The notes below the pieces were generated by a model. The model ran no database searches and had not been told where the DNA came from. It was given only the letters and a program-made list of their open reading frames with translations. The translations under genes and the position numbers were made by a program. 64,000 bases of DNA from positions 1 to 64,000 of the forward strand of contig NZ_KE384101.1 in NCBI RefSeq assembly GCF_000423885.1, written 5' to 3'. Below, one piece after another: positions 53,215 through 62,099 of the stretch; position 1 is the stretch's first letter; each line of letters starts with the position of its first letter. Source of the stretch: Thermomonas fusca DSM 15424 (GTDB lineage: Bacteria > Pseudomonadota > Gammaproteobacteria > Xanthomonadales > Xanthomonadaceae).

Positions 53215-53267
53215 GCCGGCCTTTTCCATTCCGATGCCGGGGAGAAATTGTCCCTGACACCATTTCC
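53188..53267. repeat. REPIN-like element with 24-bp inverted arms
   Basis: The left arm 53188-53211 (GGAAATGGTGTCAGGG then ACAATTTC) and right arm 53244-53267 are perfect reverse complements of 24 bp around a 32-nt centre that holds two ATGCCGG copies. The right arm begins 23 nt past the alaA stop-side end and the left arm lies inside the GDSL gene. The size and layout suit a REP doublet mobilised by a RAYT transposase; none is encoded here. Confidence 0.75.
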
Positions 53268-53274
53268 ATTTCGC

Positions 53275-54534
53275 TCAGGCCACCGCGCTCTGCCGCTGCG
53301 CGCGTTCGGCGCGGCGGGTCAGCACGCGGTCGATGCGCGAAAACACCTCGCGCAGCACCGGCGCTTCCGGCAGCAGGGTGACGCGGAAGTGGTCGCGGTA
53401 GGGCACGTTGAAGCTGGTGCCGGGGACGATCAGCACGTCCTCCTGCTCCAGCATCTCCAGCGCGAAGTCGTGGTCGTCCAGGCCCTGCGCGGCGGCACCG
53501 ACGATGCGCGGGAAGCCGTACAGCGCGCCGGCCGGCGCTACCAGCGACAGGTGCGGGCTGGCGGCGCAGCTGTCGATCAGCGCGCGGCGGGTTTCGTACA
53601 GGCGGCCGCCGGGCCGCACCAGTTCGCCGATGGTGTCGGTGCCGTGCAGCGCCTGCTGGATCGCGAACTGCCCCGGCACGTTGGCGCACAGGCGCAGCGC
53701 GCCCAGCAGGTCGAGCGCGTGGTGGAAGTCGCCGCAGGCCAGCGGATCGCCCGACAGCACCGCCCAGCCGACCCGCCAGCCGCAGGCACGATGCACCTTC
53801 GACAGGCCGCCGAAGCTCATGCACGGCAGGTCGCCGGCCAGCGGCGCGACCGGCTGGAACACCGCGTCGTCGTAGAGGATGCCGTCGTAGATCTCGTCCA
53901 CCAGCAGCAGCAGCCGGTAGCGTTGGGCGATCTCCACGATGCGCTCCAGCAGCGCGCGCGGGTAGTTGGCGCCGGTTGGGTTGTTCGGGTTGATCAGCAC
54001 GATCGCGCGGGTGCGCGAGGACACCAGCGATTCAATCTGCTCGGGATCGGGCAGGAAGCCGTTGTCGCGGTCGCATTTGTAATAGACCGGGCGGCCGTCG
54101 TTGAGGATGGTGGCGGCGCTCCACAGCGGGTAGTCGGGCGAGGGCACCAGCACTTCCTCGCCGGGGTTGAGCAGCGCGCGCAGGGAAATATCGATCAGCT
54201 CGGACACGCCGTTGCCGACGAACACCCGCTCCGGCGCCGCGTTCGGGGTGCCGCGCTGGCGGTGGAAGTCGGCGATGGCCTCGCGCGCTTCCGGCAGGCC
54301 CTGCTGGTGGGTGTAGGGGTCGGTACGGGCGATGCCGCCGGCGATGGCGTCCTGCAGATGCTCCGGGGCACGGAACCCGAACGCGCCGGGATTGCCGATG
54401 TTGAGCTTGATCAGCTTGCGGCCCTGGCCTTCCAGCTCCCGCGCTCGCCGCGCCAGCTCACCCCGGATTTCGTAGCGGACCTCGGTGAGGCGCGTGCGGG
54501 TAGCGATCCTGTTGCGGGGGTTGAACGATGACAT
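53275..54534 (-). CDS. alaA: Alanine transaminase (AlaA-type aminotransferase)
   Basis: A 419-residue class I PLP aminotransferase making alanine from pyruvate and glutamate. Landmarks are KLIKLNIGNPGAFGF, the Asn-Pro motif LINPNNPTGANY, the Asp/Tyr in LLVDEIYDGILYDD, the Schiff-base Lys in SFGGLSKVHRACGWRVGW, and the Arg near DHFRVTLLP. The sequence is close to E. coli AlaA in its N-terminal region and motif order. The start ATG at 54534 gives the family N-terminus but has a poor SD. The REPIN-like repeat begins just past its stop and may act on its mRNA end. Confidence 0.93.
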   Translation of the reverse strand: MSSFNPRNRIATRTRLTEVRYEIRGELARRARELEGQGRKLIKLNIGNPGAFGFRAPEHLQDAIAGGIARTDPYTHQQGLPEAREAIADFHRQRGTPNAAPERVFVGNGVSELIDISLRALLNPGEEVLVPSPDYPLWSAATILNDGRPVYYKCDRDNGFLPDPEQIESLVSSRTRAIVLINPNNPTGANYPRALLERIVEIAQRYRLLLLVDEIYDGILYDDAVFQPVAPLAGDLPCMSFGGLSKVHRACGWRVGWAVLSGDPLACGDFHHALDLLGALRLCANVPGQFAIQQALHGTDTIGELVRPGGRLYETRRALIDSCAASPHLSLVAPAGALYGFPRIVGAAAQGLDDHDFALEMLEQEDVLIVPGTSFNVPYRDHFRVTLLPEAPVLREVFSRIDRVLTRRAERAQRQSAVA

Positions 54535-54639
54535 CGGCGTGAACGCAGGGTGGGGGGAAGCAAAGCCTAGCGGAAAATGGCGCGCCGCCACGGCTTGCCC
54601 GGCCGGGCGGCGCACCGCATGGCCGCCTCCCGGCAGGGC

Positions 54640-54645
54640 TAGAAT
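54640..54645 (+). promoter_or_regulatory. Candidate -10 element for rsgA
   Basis: TAGAAT within GGCTAGAATCCGCC lies 27 nt before the rsgA start. The same GCTAGAATCC-like context occurs before amn. No good -35 is seen 17 nt upstream. The 138-nt gap 54535-54672 holds nothing else clear. Confidence 0.35.
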
Positions 54646-54672
54646 CCGCCGCATGACTGAAAGCTGCCCTGC

Positions 54673-55797
54673 ATGAGCCTGCCCGCCGCGCCCACCGCGC
54701 TCTTCGCCATTGGCTGGCGCTGGCCGCCGCAGGCGCTGGAGCCCGGCTGGGCGGCGCTGCTGGCGGCGCATCCGGCCGCGCGGCCGGCGCGGATCGTCGA
54801 GCAGCACCGCAGCGGCTACCGCGTGGCCGAAGCCATCGACCAGGTCGACCCGGCCGAATCGCTGCCGGAGTGGCAGCGCGCCGGCAGCTACCGCAAGGGC
54901 GAGATCAATCCCGAGGCGCGCCCCGCGGTGGGCGATTGGGTGCTGGTGGAAGGCGAGGCGCCGAAATCGCTGCGGATCGTCGCGCTGCTGCCGCGTTTTT
55001 CCGCGATCAAGCGCGGTGCCGCCGGCGAGCACTACCGCCAGCAGGTGATCGCCGCCAACATCGATACGGTGTTCGTGGTCTGCGGGCTGGATGCGGATTT
55101 CAACCCGCGCCGGATCGAGCGCTACCTGCTGCTGGTGGCCGGCAGCGGCGTGCAGCCGGTGGTCGTGCTGACCAAGTCCGACAGGGACGACGCCGACGTC
55201 GAGGCCGCATTGCAGGCACTGCGCGCGCTGGGGGTGCCGGTGCTGGCGCTGAACGCCAGAGACCCTGCCGCCGCCGCTGCGCTGGCGCCGTGGCTGGGCG
55301 CGGGTTGCAGCGTGGTGCTGGTGGGCAGCTCAGGCGCGGGCAAGTCGACCCTGAGCAACACCCTGCTTGGCAGCGAGAAGATGAAGACCGGCGCGGTGCG
55401 CGAAAGCGACGCCCGTGGCCGCCACACCACCACCCACCGAGCGCTGCTGGCGCTGCCCGAGGGTGCTTGCCTGATTGATACCCCGGGCATGCGCGAGCTC
55501 AAGCCCACCGGCGAAGAAGACGTTGCGGAAAGCTTCGCCGACGTCGAGGCGCTGGCGGAGCAGTGCCGCTTCCGCGACTGCAAGCATGCGCAGGAGCCGG
55601 GTTGCGCGGTGCGCGCGGCGGTGGAAAGCGGTGAGCTGGACGTTCATCGCGTCGCCAACTTCCTCAAGCTGTCGGACGAGGTGGCGGGTGCGGCCAACCG
55701 GCTCGCCACCCGGCTGGCGCAGAAGGCCGATGCCAAGGTGCCGGGCAAGGCCAAGGCGCAATATCGGCGGCCGGACGAGAGGCATGGCCGGCACTGA
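54673..55797 (+). CDS. rsgA: Small-ribosomal-subunit biogenesis GTPase RsgA
   Basis: A 374-residue circularly permuted GTPase that checks late 30S maturation. An OB-fold region (about 60-115) is followed by the permuted GTPase motifs: G4 VVLTKSDRDD before G1 VGSSGAGKSTLSN, then G3 DTPGMRE. The C-terminal zinc site is QCRFRDCKHAQEPGC. Before the stop there is a basic tail. It overlaps the DUF1704 gene by 14 nt, so the downstream gene is translationally coupled. Confidence 0.95.
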   Translation: MSLPAAPTALFAIGWRWPPQALEPGWAALLAAHPAARPARIVEQHRSGYRVAEAIDQVDPAESLPEWQRAGSYRKGEINPEARPAVGDWVLVEGEAPKSLRIVALLPRFSAIKRGAAGEHYRQQVIAANIDTVFVVCGLDADFNPRRIERYLLLVAGSGVQPVVVLTKSDRDDADVEAALQALRALGVPVLALNARDPAAAAALAPWLGAGCSVVLVGSSGAGKSTLSNTLLGSEKMKTGAVRESDARGRHTTTHRALLALPEGACLIDTPGMRELKPTGEEDVAESFADVEALAEQCRFRDCKHAQEPGCAVRAAVESGELDVHRVANFLKLSDEVAGAANRLATRLAQKADAKVPGKAKAQYRRPDERHGRH

Positions 55798-57040
55798 CGC
55801 CATCGCCCATCACGCTGCGCTCGACGCGCGGATGGCGCGCGCGGCCAAGCCGATCCGGCTGCTCAGCCTGGCTAGCTGGCCGGCCAGCGAACAGCAGGCC
55901 TTCCTTGCCGGCTGGGCGCGCGGCAATCCCCGGCTGCCGGACTACCAGTATCCGAAGCACGATTTCTCCGAGGCGCGCCGCGAGCTGGCCGCGGTCGCCG
56001 CGGCCGCCGATCCCGCGCATCCGCTTGGCCAGTATCTGGTCGAATCCGCGCAGGGCTGGGTGCTGGCCGCCGAGCTGCTGGAGCATCTCGGCAGCAGGCA
56101 GGTGACCGACCTGTCGATCGCGCTGTTCGGCACTCCGGATCAGGCGCTGCCGGGCGGCATCACCACCCGCGAGGCGGCCAACCATTTCCTGCGCGTGGCG
56201 GATGATTTCGACCGCGAGCTGATCGCGCCCGCAGAACAGGTGCAGATTTCCGCCACCGCGCTGGCGCTGCGGCTACAGGCGGCGCTGGACGATTTTTTCG
56301 ACAGCCGCGTCATCGGCGTCGAGCTCGACCCCGACCTGATCGCCAAGGCCGCCGCCGGCGCCACCCGCATCCGCCTGCGCTCGGGCGCGGCGTTCTCCGA
56401 CTACGACCTGCAGCAGCTGCTGCAGCACGAGGCGTTCGTGCATTCGCTGACCGCGCTCAACGGCCGCCAGCAGGAGACCCTGCCGAGCCTGGCGCTGTCC
56501 TCTCCGCGGGTCACCGCCACCCAGGAGGGCTTGGCGGTGTTCGCCGAGCAGATCACCGGCAGCATCGACATCGAGCGGATGAAGCGGGTCAGCCTGCGCA
56601 TCGAGGCAGTGGCGATGGCGCTGGAGGGCGCGGATTTCCTGCAGGTGTTCCGCTACTTCCTCGAGTCCGGCCAAACCGAAGTGGAGAGCTTCACCTCGGC
56701 GCAGCGCGTGTACCGCGGCGTGCCCACCAGCGGCGGCGCCGCGTTCACCAAGGACACCGTGTACCTGCGCGGCCTGCTGGGCGTGCACACCTTCTTCCGC
56801 TGGGCCCTCAAGCACCGCAAGCTGCGGCTGTGCCGGCTGCTGTTCGCCGGCAAGATGACACTGGCCGACGTGCAGCGCTTCGAGCCGCTGTTCGAAAGCG
56901 GCGACCTGCGCGAGCCGCGCTGGCTGCCGCCGTGGGTGGCGCGCGCCAACGGGCTGGCCGGGACGCTGGCGTTTTCGCTGTTCGCCAACCGGATCCGGCT
57001 GGAACAGGTGGTGTCGGCGGAAAGCGTGACCGATCTCTAG
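55784..57040 (+). CDS. DUF1704 (QEGLA motif) protein, putative zinc metallopeptidase
   Basis: A 418-residue protein of the family named for its QEGLA motif and once linked to flavohaemoglobin expression. It holds an HExxxH motif, His215-Glu216-Ala-Phe-Val-His220 (LLQHEAFVHSL), and a candidate third zinc ligand, Glu248 in TQEGLAVFAEQI. The same arrangement occurs in eukaryotic tubulin tyrosine carboxypeptidases (MATCAP), which share the DUF1704 domain. A peptidase activity is therefore inferred; the bacterial substrate is unknown. No signal peptide, so cytosolic. The start at 55784 overlaps the rsgA stop by 14 nt. The stop overlaps the convergent dadA stop by four bases. Confidence 0.85.
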   Translation: MAGTDAIAHHAALDARMARAAKPIRLLSLASWPASEQQAFLAGWARGNPRLPDYQYPKHDFSEARRELAAVAAAADPAHPLGQYLVESAQGWVLAAELLEHLGSRQVTDLSIALFGTPDQALPGGITTREAANHFLRVADDFDRELIAPAEQVQISATALALRLQAALDDFFDSRVIGVELDPDLIAKAAAGATRIRLRSGAAFSDYDLQQLLQHEAFVHSLTALNGRQQETLPSLALSSPRVTATQEGLAVFAEQITGSIDIERMKRVSLRIEAVAMALEGADFLQVFRYFLESGQTEVESFTSAQRVYRGVPTSGGAAFTKDTVYLRGLLGVHTFFRWALKHRKLRLCRLLFAGKMTLADVQRFEPLFESGDLREPRWLPPWVARANGLAGTLAFSLFANRIRLEQVVSAESVTDL

Positions 57041-58260
57041 GCTGCGTCCAGCAGCAGGTCCGCGGCGCGCTCGCCACTGCCCATCGCCAGGGTCCAGCCG
57101 AGCATGCCGTGGCCGATGTTCAGCACCAGGCCGTCGCGTGGCTGGCGGATGACCGGGCTGGATGGAGGTGTGGCCGGGCGCAGGCCGGCCCAGCGGCTTT
57201 CGATGCGGTCGTAATCGGCGGCCTCCGGCAGCGAGGCGCGGGCCAGCGCGATGAGCTGCTGCATGCGCGCCGGGTCGGGCTTCGGATCCCAGTGGTTGAG
57301 ATCCGCCAGTCCCGCCACCCGGATGCGCTCGCCCAGCCGGCAGAACACCAGCTTGCGCGCGGTGTCGGTGATGCTGGCCGTCGGTGCGTGGGTGCCGCAG
57401 GGGGCGGTGAACGAATAGCCCTTGATCGCCATCAGCGGCGAGGCCAGGCCCAGCGTCCGCAGCAGCGCGTGGCTGTCGATGCCGGCGCAGACCGCGACTT
57501 TGCCGACCCGCACGCTGTCGCCACTGGCCGCGTGCAGGCGCCAGTGCGCGCCCTCGCGCTGCGCGCGCTGCAGGTCGAAGCCGAAGCGTGCCTGCATGCC
57601 GTACTGCGCCTGCAGGATCTGCAGCAGGCCGCTGCAGAACCGCCACGGATCGCCGGCTTCCTCGTCCGGCGAATGCACCGCGCCGACCATGCCGCGTGCG
57701 TCCGCCAGCGCCGGTTCGGCGGCGATCGCCTCGGCGGGCGAGAGCAGCTGCTGGCGCACCCCGAACGACCGCTTGGTGTCGATCATCGCCCGCGCCTTCG
57801 GCAGCGCGCTGGCGTCGTAATACACGTGCAGCTTGCCGGCCACGCGGTGCTGGAAGTCGATCGGGTGGCGTGCCAGCAATGCGTCCATTGCCGCCTTCGA
57901 TTCCAGCGCCAGCGCCAGTGTCGCCAGCGTGTTGCGCTGCAGGCGCGCGGCGGTGGCGTTGCGCAGGAGGGCCAAGCCCCAGGCCCAGAAATGCGGGTCC
58001 AGCGAGGCGCGCACGCGGAAGGCGGCGTCGCCGCCGGCCAGCATGCCGGGCAGCTGCTTCCACAGCGCCGGGCCGGCCATGGCGTCGGTATAGGCGTAGC
58101 TGAGCTGGGCACCGTTGGCGAACGAGGCGCCCAGCGCAGGGCCGTTGGCGCGCTCCAGCAACAATACCCGCACGCCGCGGCGGGCCAGCGCCCAGGCGGT
58201 GCCCAGGCCGACCACGCCGGCGCCGATCACGGCGACGTCGGCATCGCCACCTGCGGGCAT
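57037..58260 (-). CDS. dadA: FAD-dependent D-amino acid dehydrogenase
   Basis: A 407-residue flavoprotein of the DAO family. The dinucleotide fold is DVAVIGAGVVGLGTAWALARRGVRVLLLER. GASFANGAQLSYAY is the FAD-binding region typical of DadA, and the C-terminal GLVLNIGHGMLGWTLAMGSGE completes the flavin site. It oxidises D-amino acids (D-alanine in E. coli) to keto acids, passing electrons to quinone. It shares one base with the gltS stop (TGATG), so uptake and oxidation are co-expressed. No alanine racemase gene is adjacent. Confidence 0.92.
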   Translation of the reverse strand: MPAGGDADVAVIGAGVVGLGTAWALARRGVRVLLLERANGPALGASFANGAQLSYAYTDAMAGPALWKQLPGMLAGGDAAFRVRASLDPHFWAWGLALLRNATAARLQRNTLATLALALESKAAMDALLARHPIDFQHRVAGKLHVYYDASALPKARAMIDTKRSFGVRQQLLSPAEAIAAEPALADARGMVGAVHSPDEEAGDPWRFCSGLLQILQAQYGMQARFGFDLQRAQREGAHWRLHAASGDSVRVGKVAVCAGIDSHALLRTLGLASPLMAIKGYSFTAPCGTHAPTASITDTARKLVFCRLGERIRVAGLADLNHWDPKPDPARMQQLIALARASLPEAADYDRIESRWAGLRPATPPSSPVIRQPRDGLVLNIGHGMLGWTLAMGSGERAADLLLDAA

Positions 58261-59456
58261 CAGTGCGGCCACAGATTGATGAAGCCGGTGATGATCAGCG
58301 CGTTGGTGAAGTCGATGAAGAACGCGCCCACCAGCGGCGCCACCAGGAACGCCCGCGGCGCGGCGCCGTAGCGCTCCACCAGCGTGCGCATCACCGCCAT
58401 CGCGTTGGCGGTGGTGCCCAGCATGAAGCCGATGAAGCCGCCGCCCATCACCGCGGCGTCGTAGTCGCGGCCCATCGCGCGGAACACCAGCGCGCAGAAC
58501 GCGACCACCAGCAGCGCCTGCAGGCCCAGGTTGACCAGCAGCGGCAGCGCCAGCCCGGCCAGCTCCCACAGCTTCAGGTTCATCAGCGCCACCGCCAGGA
58601 ACAGCGACAGGCAGACGTTGCCGATCAGCTCGGTGGTCGGCACCGACAGCCCGATCAGGCGGGTGCGGTCGTCGAGGTTGCGCACCAGCGCGCCGACCAG
58701 CATCGCGCCGACGTAGGCCGGCAGGGTGATGCCGGTGGCGGAAATCGCCTTGCTCACCCACGCACCCAGCCACATCGCCACCAGGATCACCACGATGCTC
58801 TTGAGCGCGCTGTATTCGCGCTCTGCCTCGCTGGCGGCCGGCAGCACGGCCGAATCGGCCGGCGCGCGGTGGTCGTCGGGACGGATCGAGGTCAGCCCGA
58901 AGCGGCGGATCAGCAGCGTCGCCACCGGCCCGCCGATCAGCCCGCCGCAGACGATGCCCGCCATCGCCGAAGCCACCGCGATCGATTCCGCTCCGGCCAC
59001 GCCGGCGCGTTCGAACAGCGGCGCGAATGCCAGCCCGGTGGCGGGGCCGCCGGTCAGGGTGGTGGAACCGGCCAGCACGCCGAACAGCGGATGCAGGCCG
59101 AAGCCGGTCGCCACTGCCATGCCCAGCAGGTTCTGCAGCACCGCGAACACGGTCGCCAGTAGCAGGAACAGCATCACCTGGCGGCCGCTGATCCGCAGCA
59201 GCCAGACGCTGGCGTTGAAGCCGATGGTGGTGAAGAACGCGATCATGAGCGGGCTTTGCAGGCCGGTGTCGAGCACGAACAGGCTCGCGCCGCGCGCGTG
59301 CGCGATCCATGCGGCCAGCGCGAACACCAGCCCGCCGATCACCGGTGGCGGCAGGTTGTAGCGGCCCAGCACCGGGATCACCCGGCACAAGCCGTAGCCA
59401 AGGAACAGGGCAAGGCCGGCCAGCGCCAGCGTCTGCACGGCATCGAGTTGCAGCAT
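58260..59456 (-). CDS. gltS: Sodium/glutamate symporter
   Basis: A 398-residue inner-membrane transporter of the GltS (ESS) family with about ten helices in two inverted halves. The hallmarks are NLPPPVIGGLVFAL, the pore loops GSTTLTGGPATGLAFAP and GGGFIGFMLGTTANAMAVM, and TELIGNVCLSLFLAVALMNLKLWEL. It imports glutamate with Na+, possibly the D-form too, given its coupling to dadA. Divergent from maeB with an 87-nt gap. Confidence 0.94.
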   Translation of the reverse strand: MLQLDAVQTLALAGLALFLGYGLCRVIPVLGRYNLPPPVIGGLVFALAAWIAHARGASLFVLDTGLQSPLMIAFFTTIGFNASVWLLRISGRQVMLFLLLATVFAVLQNLLGMAVATGFGLHPLFGVLAGSTTLTGGPATGLAFAPLFERAGVAGAESIAVASAMAGIVCGGLIGGPVATLLIRRFGLTSIRPDDHRAPADSAVLPAASEAEREYSALKSIVVILVAMWLGAWVSKAISATGITLPAYVGAMLVGALVRNLDDRTRLIGLSVPTTELIGNVCLSLFLAVALMNLKLWELAGLALPLLVNLGLQALLVVAFCALVFRAMGRDYDAAVMGGGFIGFMLGTTANAMAVMRTLVERYGAAPRAFLVAPLVGAFFIDFTNALIITGFINLWPH

Positions 59457-59543
59457 GTTGCGGAGTCTCCGGCGGTGCCGGTGGCGGAACCGGCCGGCAT
59501 GAAGCCGTTATCATCCCCTATCCGCACCATGGAATGCGCTTCG

Positions 59544-61844
59544 ATGTCCGACACCCCCGCCAGCGACGATCTGAAACAGGCTGCTCTCGACTATCACCGG
59601 CAGGAACCGAAGGGCAAGATCCGGGTCACCGCGACCAAGCCGATGGTGACCCAGCGCGACCTGGCGCTGGCCTATTCGCCGGGCGTGGCGTATGCCTGCG
59701 AGGAGATCGCCGCCGACCCCGCCAAGGCCAGCGAGTACACCGCGCGCGGCAACCTGGTGGCGGTGATTTCCAACGGCACCGCGGTGCTGGGCCTGGGCGA
59801 CATCGGCCCGTTAGCCGGCAAACCCGTCATGGAAGGCAAGGGCATCCTGTTCCAGAAGTTCGCCGGCATCGACGTGTTCGACCTCGAAATCGACGAGCGC
59901 GATCCGGACAAGCTGGTCGACATCATCGCCAGCCTGGAGCCGACCTTCGGCGGCATCAATCTCGAGGACATCAAGGCGCCGGAGTGCTTCATCGTCGAGC
60001 GCAAGCTGCGCGAGCGGATGAAGATCCCGGTATTCCACGACGACCAGCACGGCACCGCGATCATCGTCGGCGCCGCGGTGCTGAACGCGCTGGAAGTGGC
60101 GGGCAAGGACATCGCGGACGTGAAGCTGGCCACCACCGGCGCCGGCGCCGCCGGCATCGCCTGCCTGGACATGCTGGTGGCGCTGGGGGTGAAGCCGGAG
60201 AACATCCTGGCCTTCGACCGCGACGGCGTGATCCACAGCGGCCGTCCCCACCTCGACCCCGACAAGGCCCGCTACGCGCGCGACACCGACAAGCGCACGC
60301 TGGCTGAAATCGTCGAAGGCGCAGACGTGTTCCTCGGCCTGTCCGCCGGCGGCATCCTCAAGGCCGAGATGGTGGCGACGATGGCGCCCAATCCGGTGAT
60401 CCTGGCGCTGGCCAACCCGTACCCGGAGATCCTGCCGGAAGCCGCCAAGGCGGTGCGCCCGGACGCGATCATCGCCACCGGCCGCTCGGACTACCCGAAC
60501 CAGGTCAACAACGCTGTCTGCTTCCCGTACATCTTCCGCGGCGCGCTGGACGTGGGCGCCACCCAGATCAACGAGGCGATGAAGCTGGCCTGCGTGCGCG
60601 CGATCGCCGCGCTGGCGCGCCAGGAAGCCTCCGATCTAGGTGCGGCCTACGGTGGCGAAGTGCCGACCTTCGGCCGCGAATACCTCATCCCGCGCCCGTT
60701 CGACCCGCGCCTGCTGACCATGCTGGCACCCGCGGTGGCGCAGGCGGCGATGGAGTCCGGCGTGGCGATGCGCCCGCTCGAGGATGTCTGTGCCTACCGC
60801 GAGAAGCTCAGCCAGTTCATCCACCGCACCAGCCTGATGATGAAGCCGGTGTATGAGCGCGCGCGCGCCGACCGCAAGCGCGTGGTCTACGCCGAAGGCG
60901 AGGAATTCGTGGTGCTGCGTGCGGTGCAGACGGTGATCGACGAAGGCCTGGCCTTCCCGGTGCTGATCGGCCGCCCGGAGGTGATCGAAAGCCGGATCGA
61001 AAAACTGGGCCTGCGGATGCGCGCCGGGGTGGATTTCGAGCTCACCAACATCAACGACGATCCGCGCTTCGACGATTACTGGAAGCAGTACCACGCGCTG
61101 ACCGAGCGCCGTGGCGTGACCCCGGACGCGGCCAAGAACCTGCTGCGCTCGCGGCCCACCCTGATCGCCTCGCTGATGGTCGAGCGCGGCGAAGCCGACG
61201 CGCTGATCTGCGGCCTGGTCGGCCGCTACCACAAGAAGCTGGGCTACCTGCGCAGCGTGTTCGACTTCGAGCCCGGGGTCACCGGCACCGCGGCGATGAC
61301 CGGGGTCATCAACGACAAGGGCGCGTGGTTCTTCGTCGACACCCACGTGCAGCTGGACCCGTCCGCCGAGCAGATCGCCGAGGCCACGCTGCAGGCCAGC
61401 TACCGCCTCAAGCTGTTCGGGATCGAGCCGAAGGTGGCGCTGCTGTCGCATTCCAACTACGGCAGCCACCTCGACGGCAGCGCCGGCAAGATGCGGCAGG
61501 CGTTCGAGATCATCCGCCGGCGCGCGCCGAAGCTGGAGGTGGATGGCGAGATGATGGCCGACACCGCCTGGGACGAGGCGCTGCGCCTGCGCATGTTCCC
61601 CAACACCACGCTGAAGGGCCGGGCCAACCTGCTGGTGATGCCGAATCTGGACGCCGCCAACATCGCCTACAACCTGATCCGGGTGGCCACCGACGGCGTC
61701 GCCATCGGGCCGATCCTGATGGGCCTGGACCGGCCGGCGCACATCCTGACCCCGGCGTCGTCGTCGCGGCGGGTGGTCAACATGACCGCCATCGCGGCGG
61801 TGGACGCGCAGATCCGCGCCGAGCTGCGCGCCCGCAACGGCTGA
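59544..61844 (+). CDS. maeB: NADP-dependent malic enzyme with phosphotransacetylase-like domain
   Basis: A 766-residue enzyme decarboxylating malate to pyruvate with NADPH formation. The malic domain (about 1-430) shows LAYSPGVAYACEEI, VFHDDQHGTAIIVGAAVLNAL, TGAGAAGIACLDML and ALANPYPEI. The C-terminal 330 residues are phosphotransacetylase-like (VNMTAIAA end, LICGLVGRYHKKL), a regulatory domain in E. coli MaeB. A candidate -10, TATCAT at 59509-59514, lies 30 nt before the start. An ATG 15 nt upstream is possible. Confidence 0.95.
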   Translation: MSDTPASDDLKQAALDYHRQEPKGKIRVTATKPMVTQRDLALAYSPGVAYACEEIAADPAKASEYTARGNLVAVISNGTAVLGLGDIGPLAGKPVMEGKGILFQKFAGIDVFDLEIDERDPDKLVDIIASLEPTFGGINLEDIKAPECFIVERKLRERMKIPVFHDDQHGTAIIVGAAVLNALEVAGKDIADVKLATTGAGAAGIACLDMLVALGVKPENILAFDRDGVIHSGRPHLDPDKARYARDTDKRTLAEIVEGADVFLGLSAGGILKAEMVATMAPNPVILALANPYPEILPEAAKAVRPDAIIATGRSDYPNQVNNAVCFPYIFRGALDVGATQINEAMKLACVRAIAALARQEASDLGAAYGGEVPTFGREYLIPRPFDPRLLTMLAPAVAQAAMESGVAMRPLEDVCAYREKLSQFIHRTSLMMKPVYERARADRKRVVYAEGEEFVVLRAVQTVIDEGLAFPVLIGRPEVIESRIEKLGLRMRAGVDFELTNINDDPRFDDYWKQYHALTERRGVTPDAAKNLLRSRPTLIASLMVERGEADALICGLVGRYHKKLGYLRSVFDFEPGVTGTAAMTGVINDKGAWFFVDTHVQLDPSAEQIAEATLQASYRLKLFGIEPKVALLSHSNYGSHLDGSAGKMRQAFEIIRRRAPKLEVDGEMMADTAWDEALRLRMFPNTTLKGRANLLVMPNLDAANIAYNLIRVATDGVAIGPILMGLDRPAHILTPASSSRRVVNMTAIAAVDAQIRAELRARNG

Positions 61845-61883
61845 ACCGCGCGGCGTCCAGCCGCGTTCCACGCCTGCATTCGA

Positions 61884-61906
61884 GCCCCGGTGCACCGCAC
61901 CGGGGC
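61884..61906 (+). terminator. Terminator-like hairpin after maeB
   Basis: GCCCCGGTGC and GCACCGGGGC pair perfectly (10 bp) over ACC, then GTTGGTCTG. The T-run is poor but the stem is strong. The remaining part of the 255-nt gap 61845-62099 has an A/T-rich patch (61989-62020) and a TAGACT -10-like sequence at 62056, either of which could belong to the aceE promoter. Confidence 0.5.
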
Positions 61907-62099
61907 GTTGGTCTGCGCGTGCATTGCGCCGCTGCCAGCGAGCTGCGTGGCGGGTTGCATCGATGCCTGATCGATGCGGCACTTCTCGATTTGAAAAATC
62001 CGGGTAAAAACAAATTTGAGTTGCGTTGCAGCATCCGCCGGCGCCCGGCGCTTGCTAGACTCGGCCTTTCGACACTGTCCGGCCGATGGAGCGCGCGCG

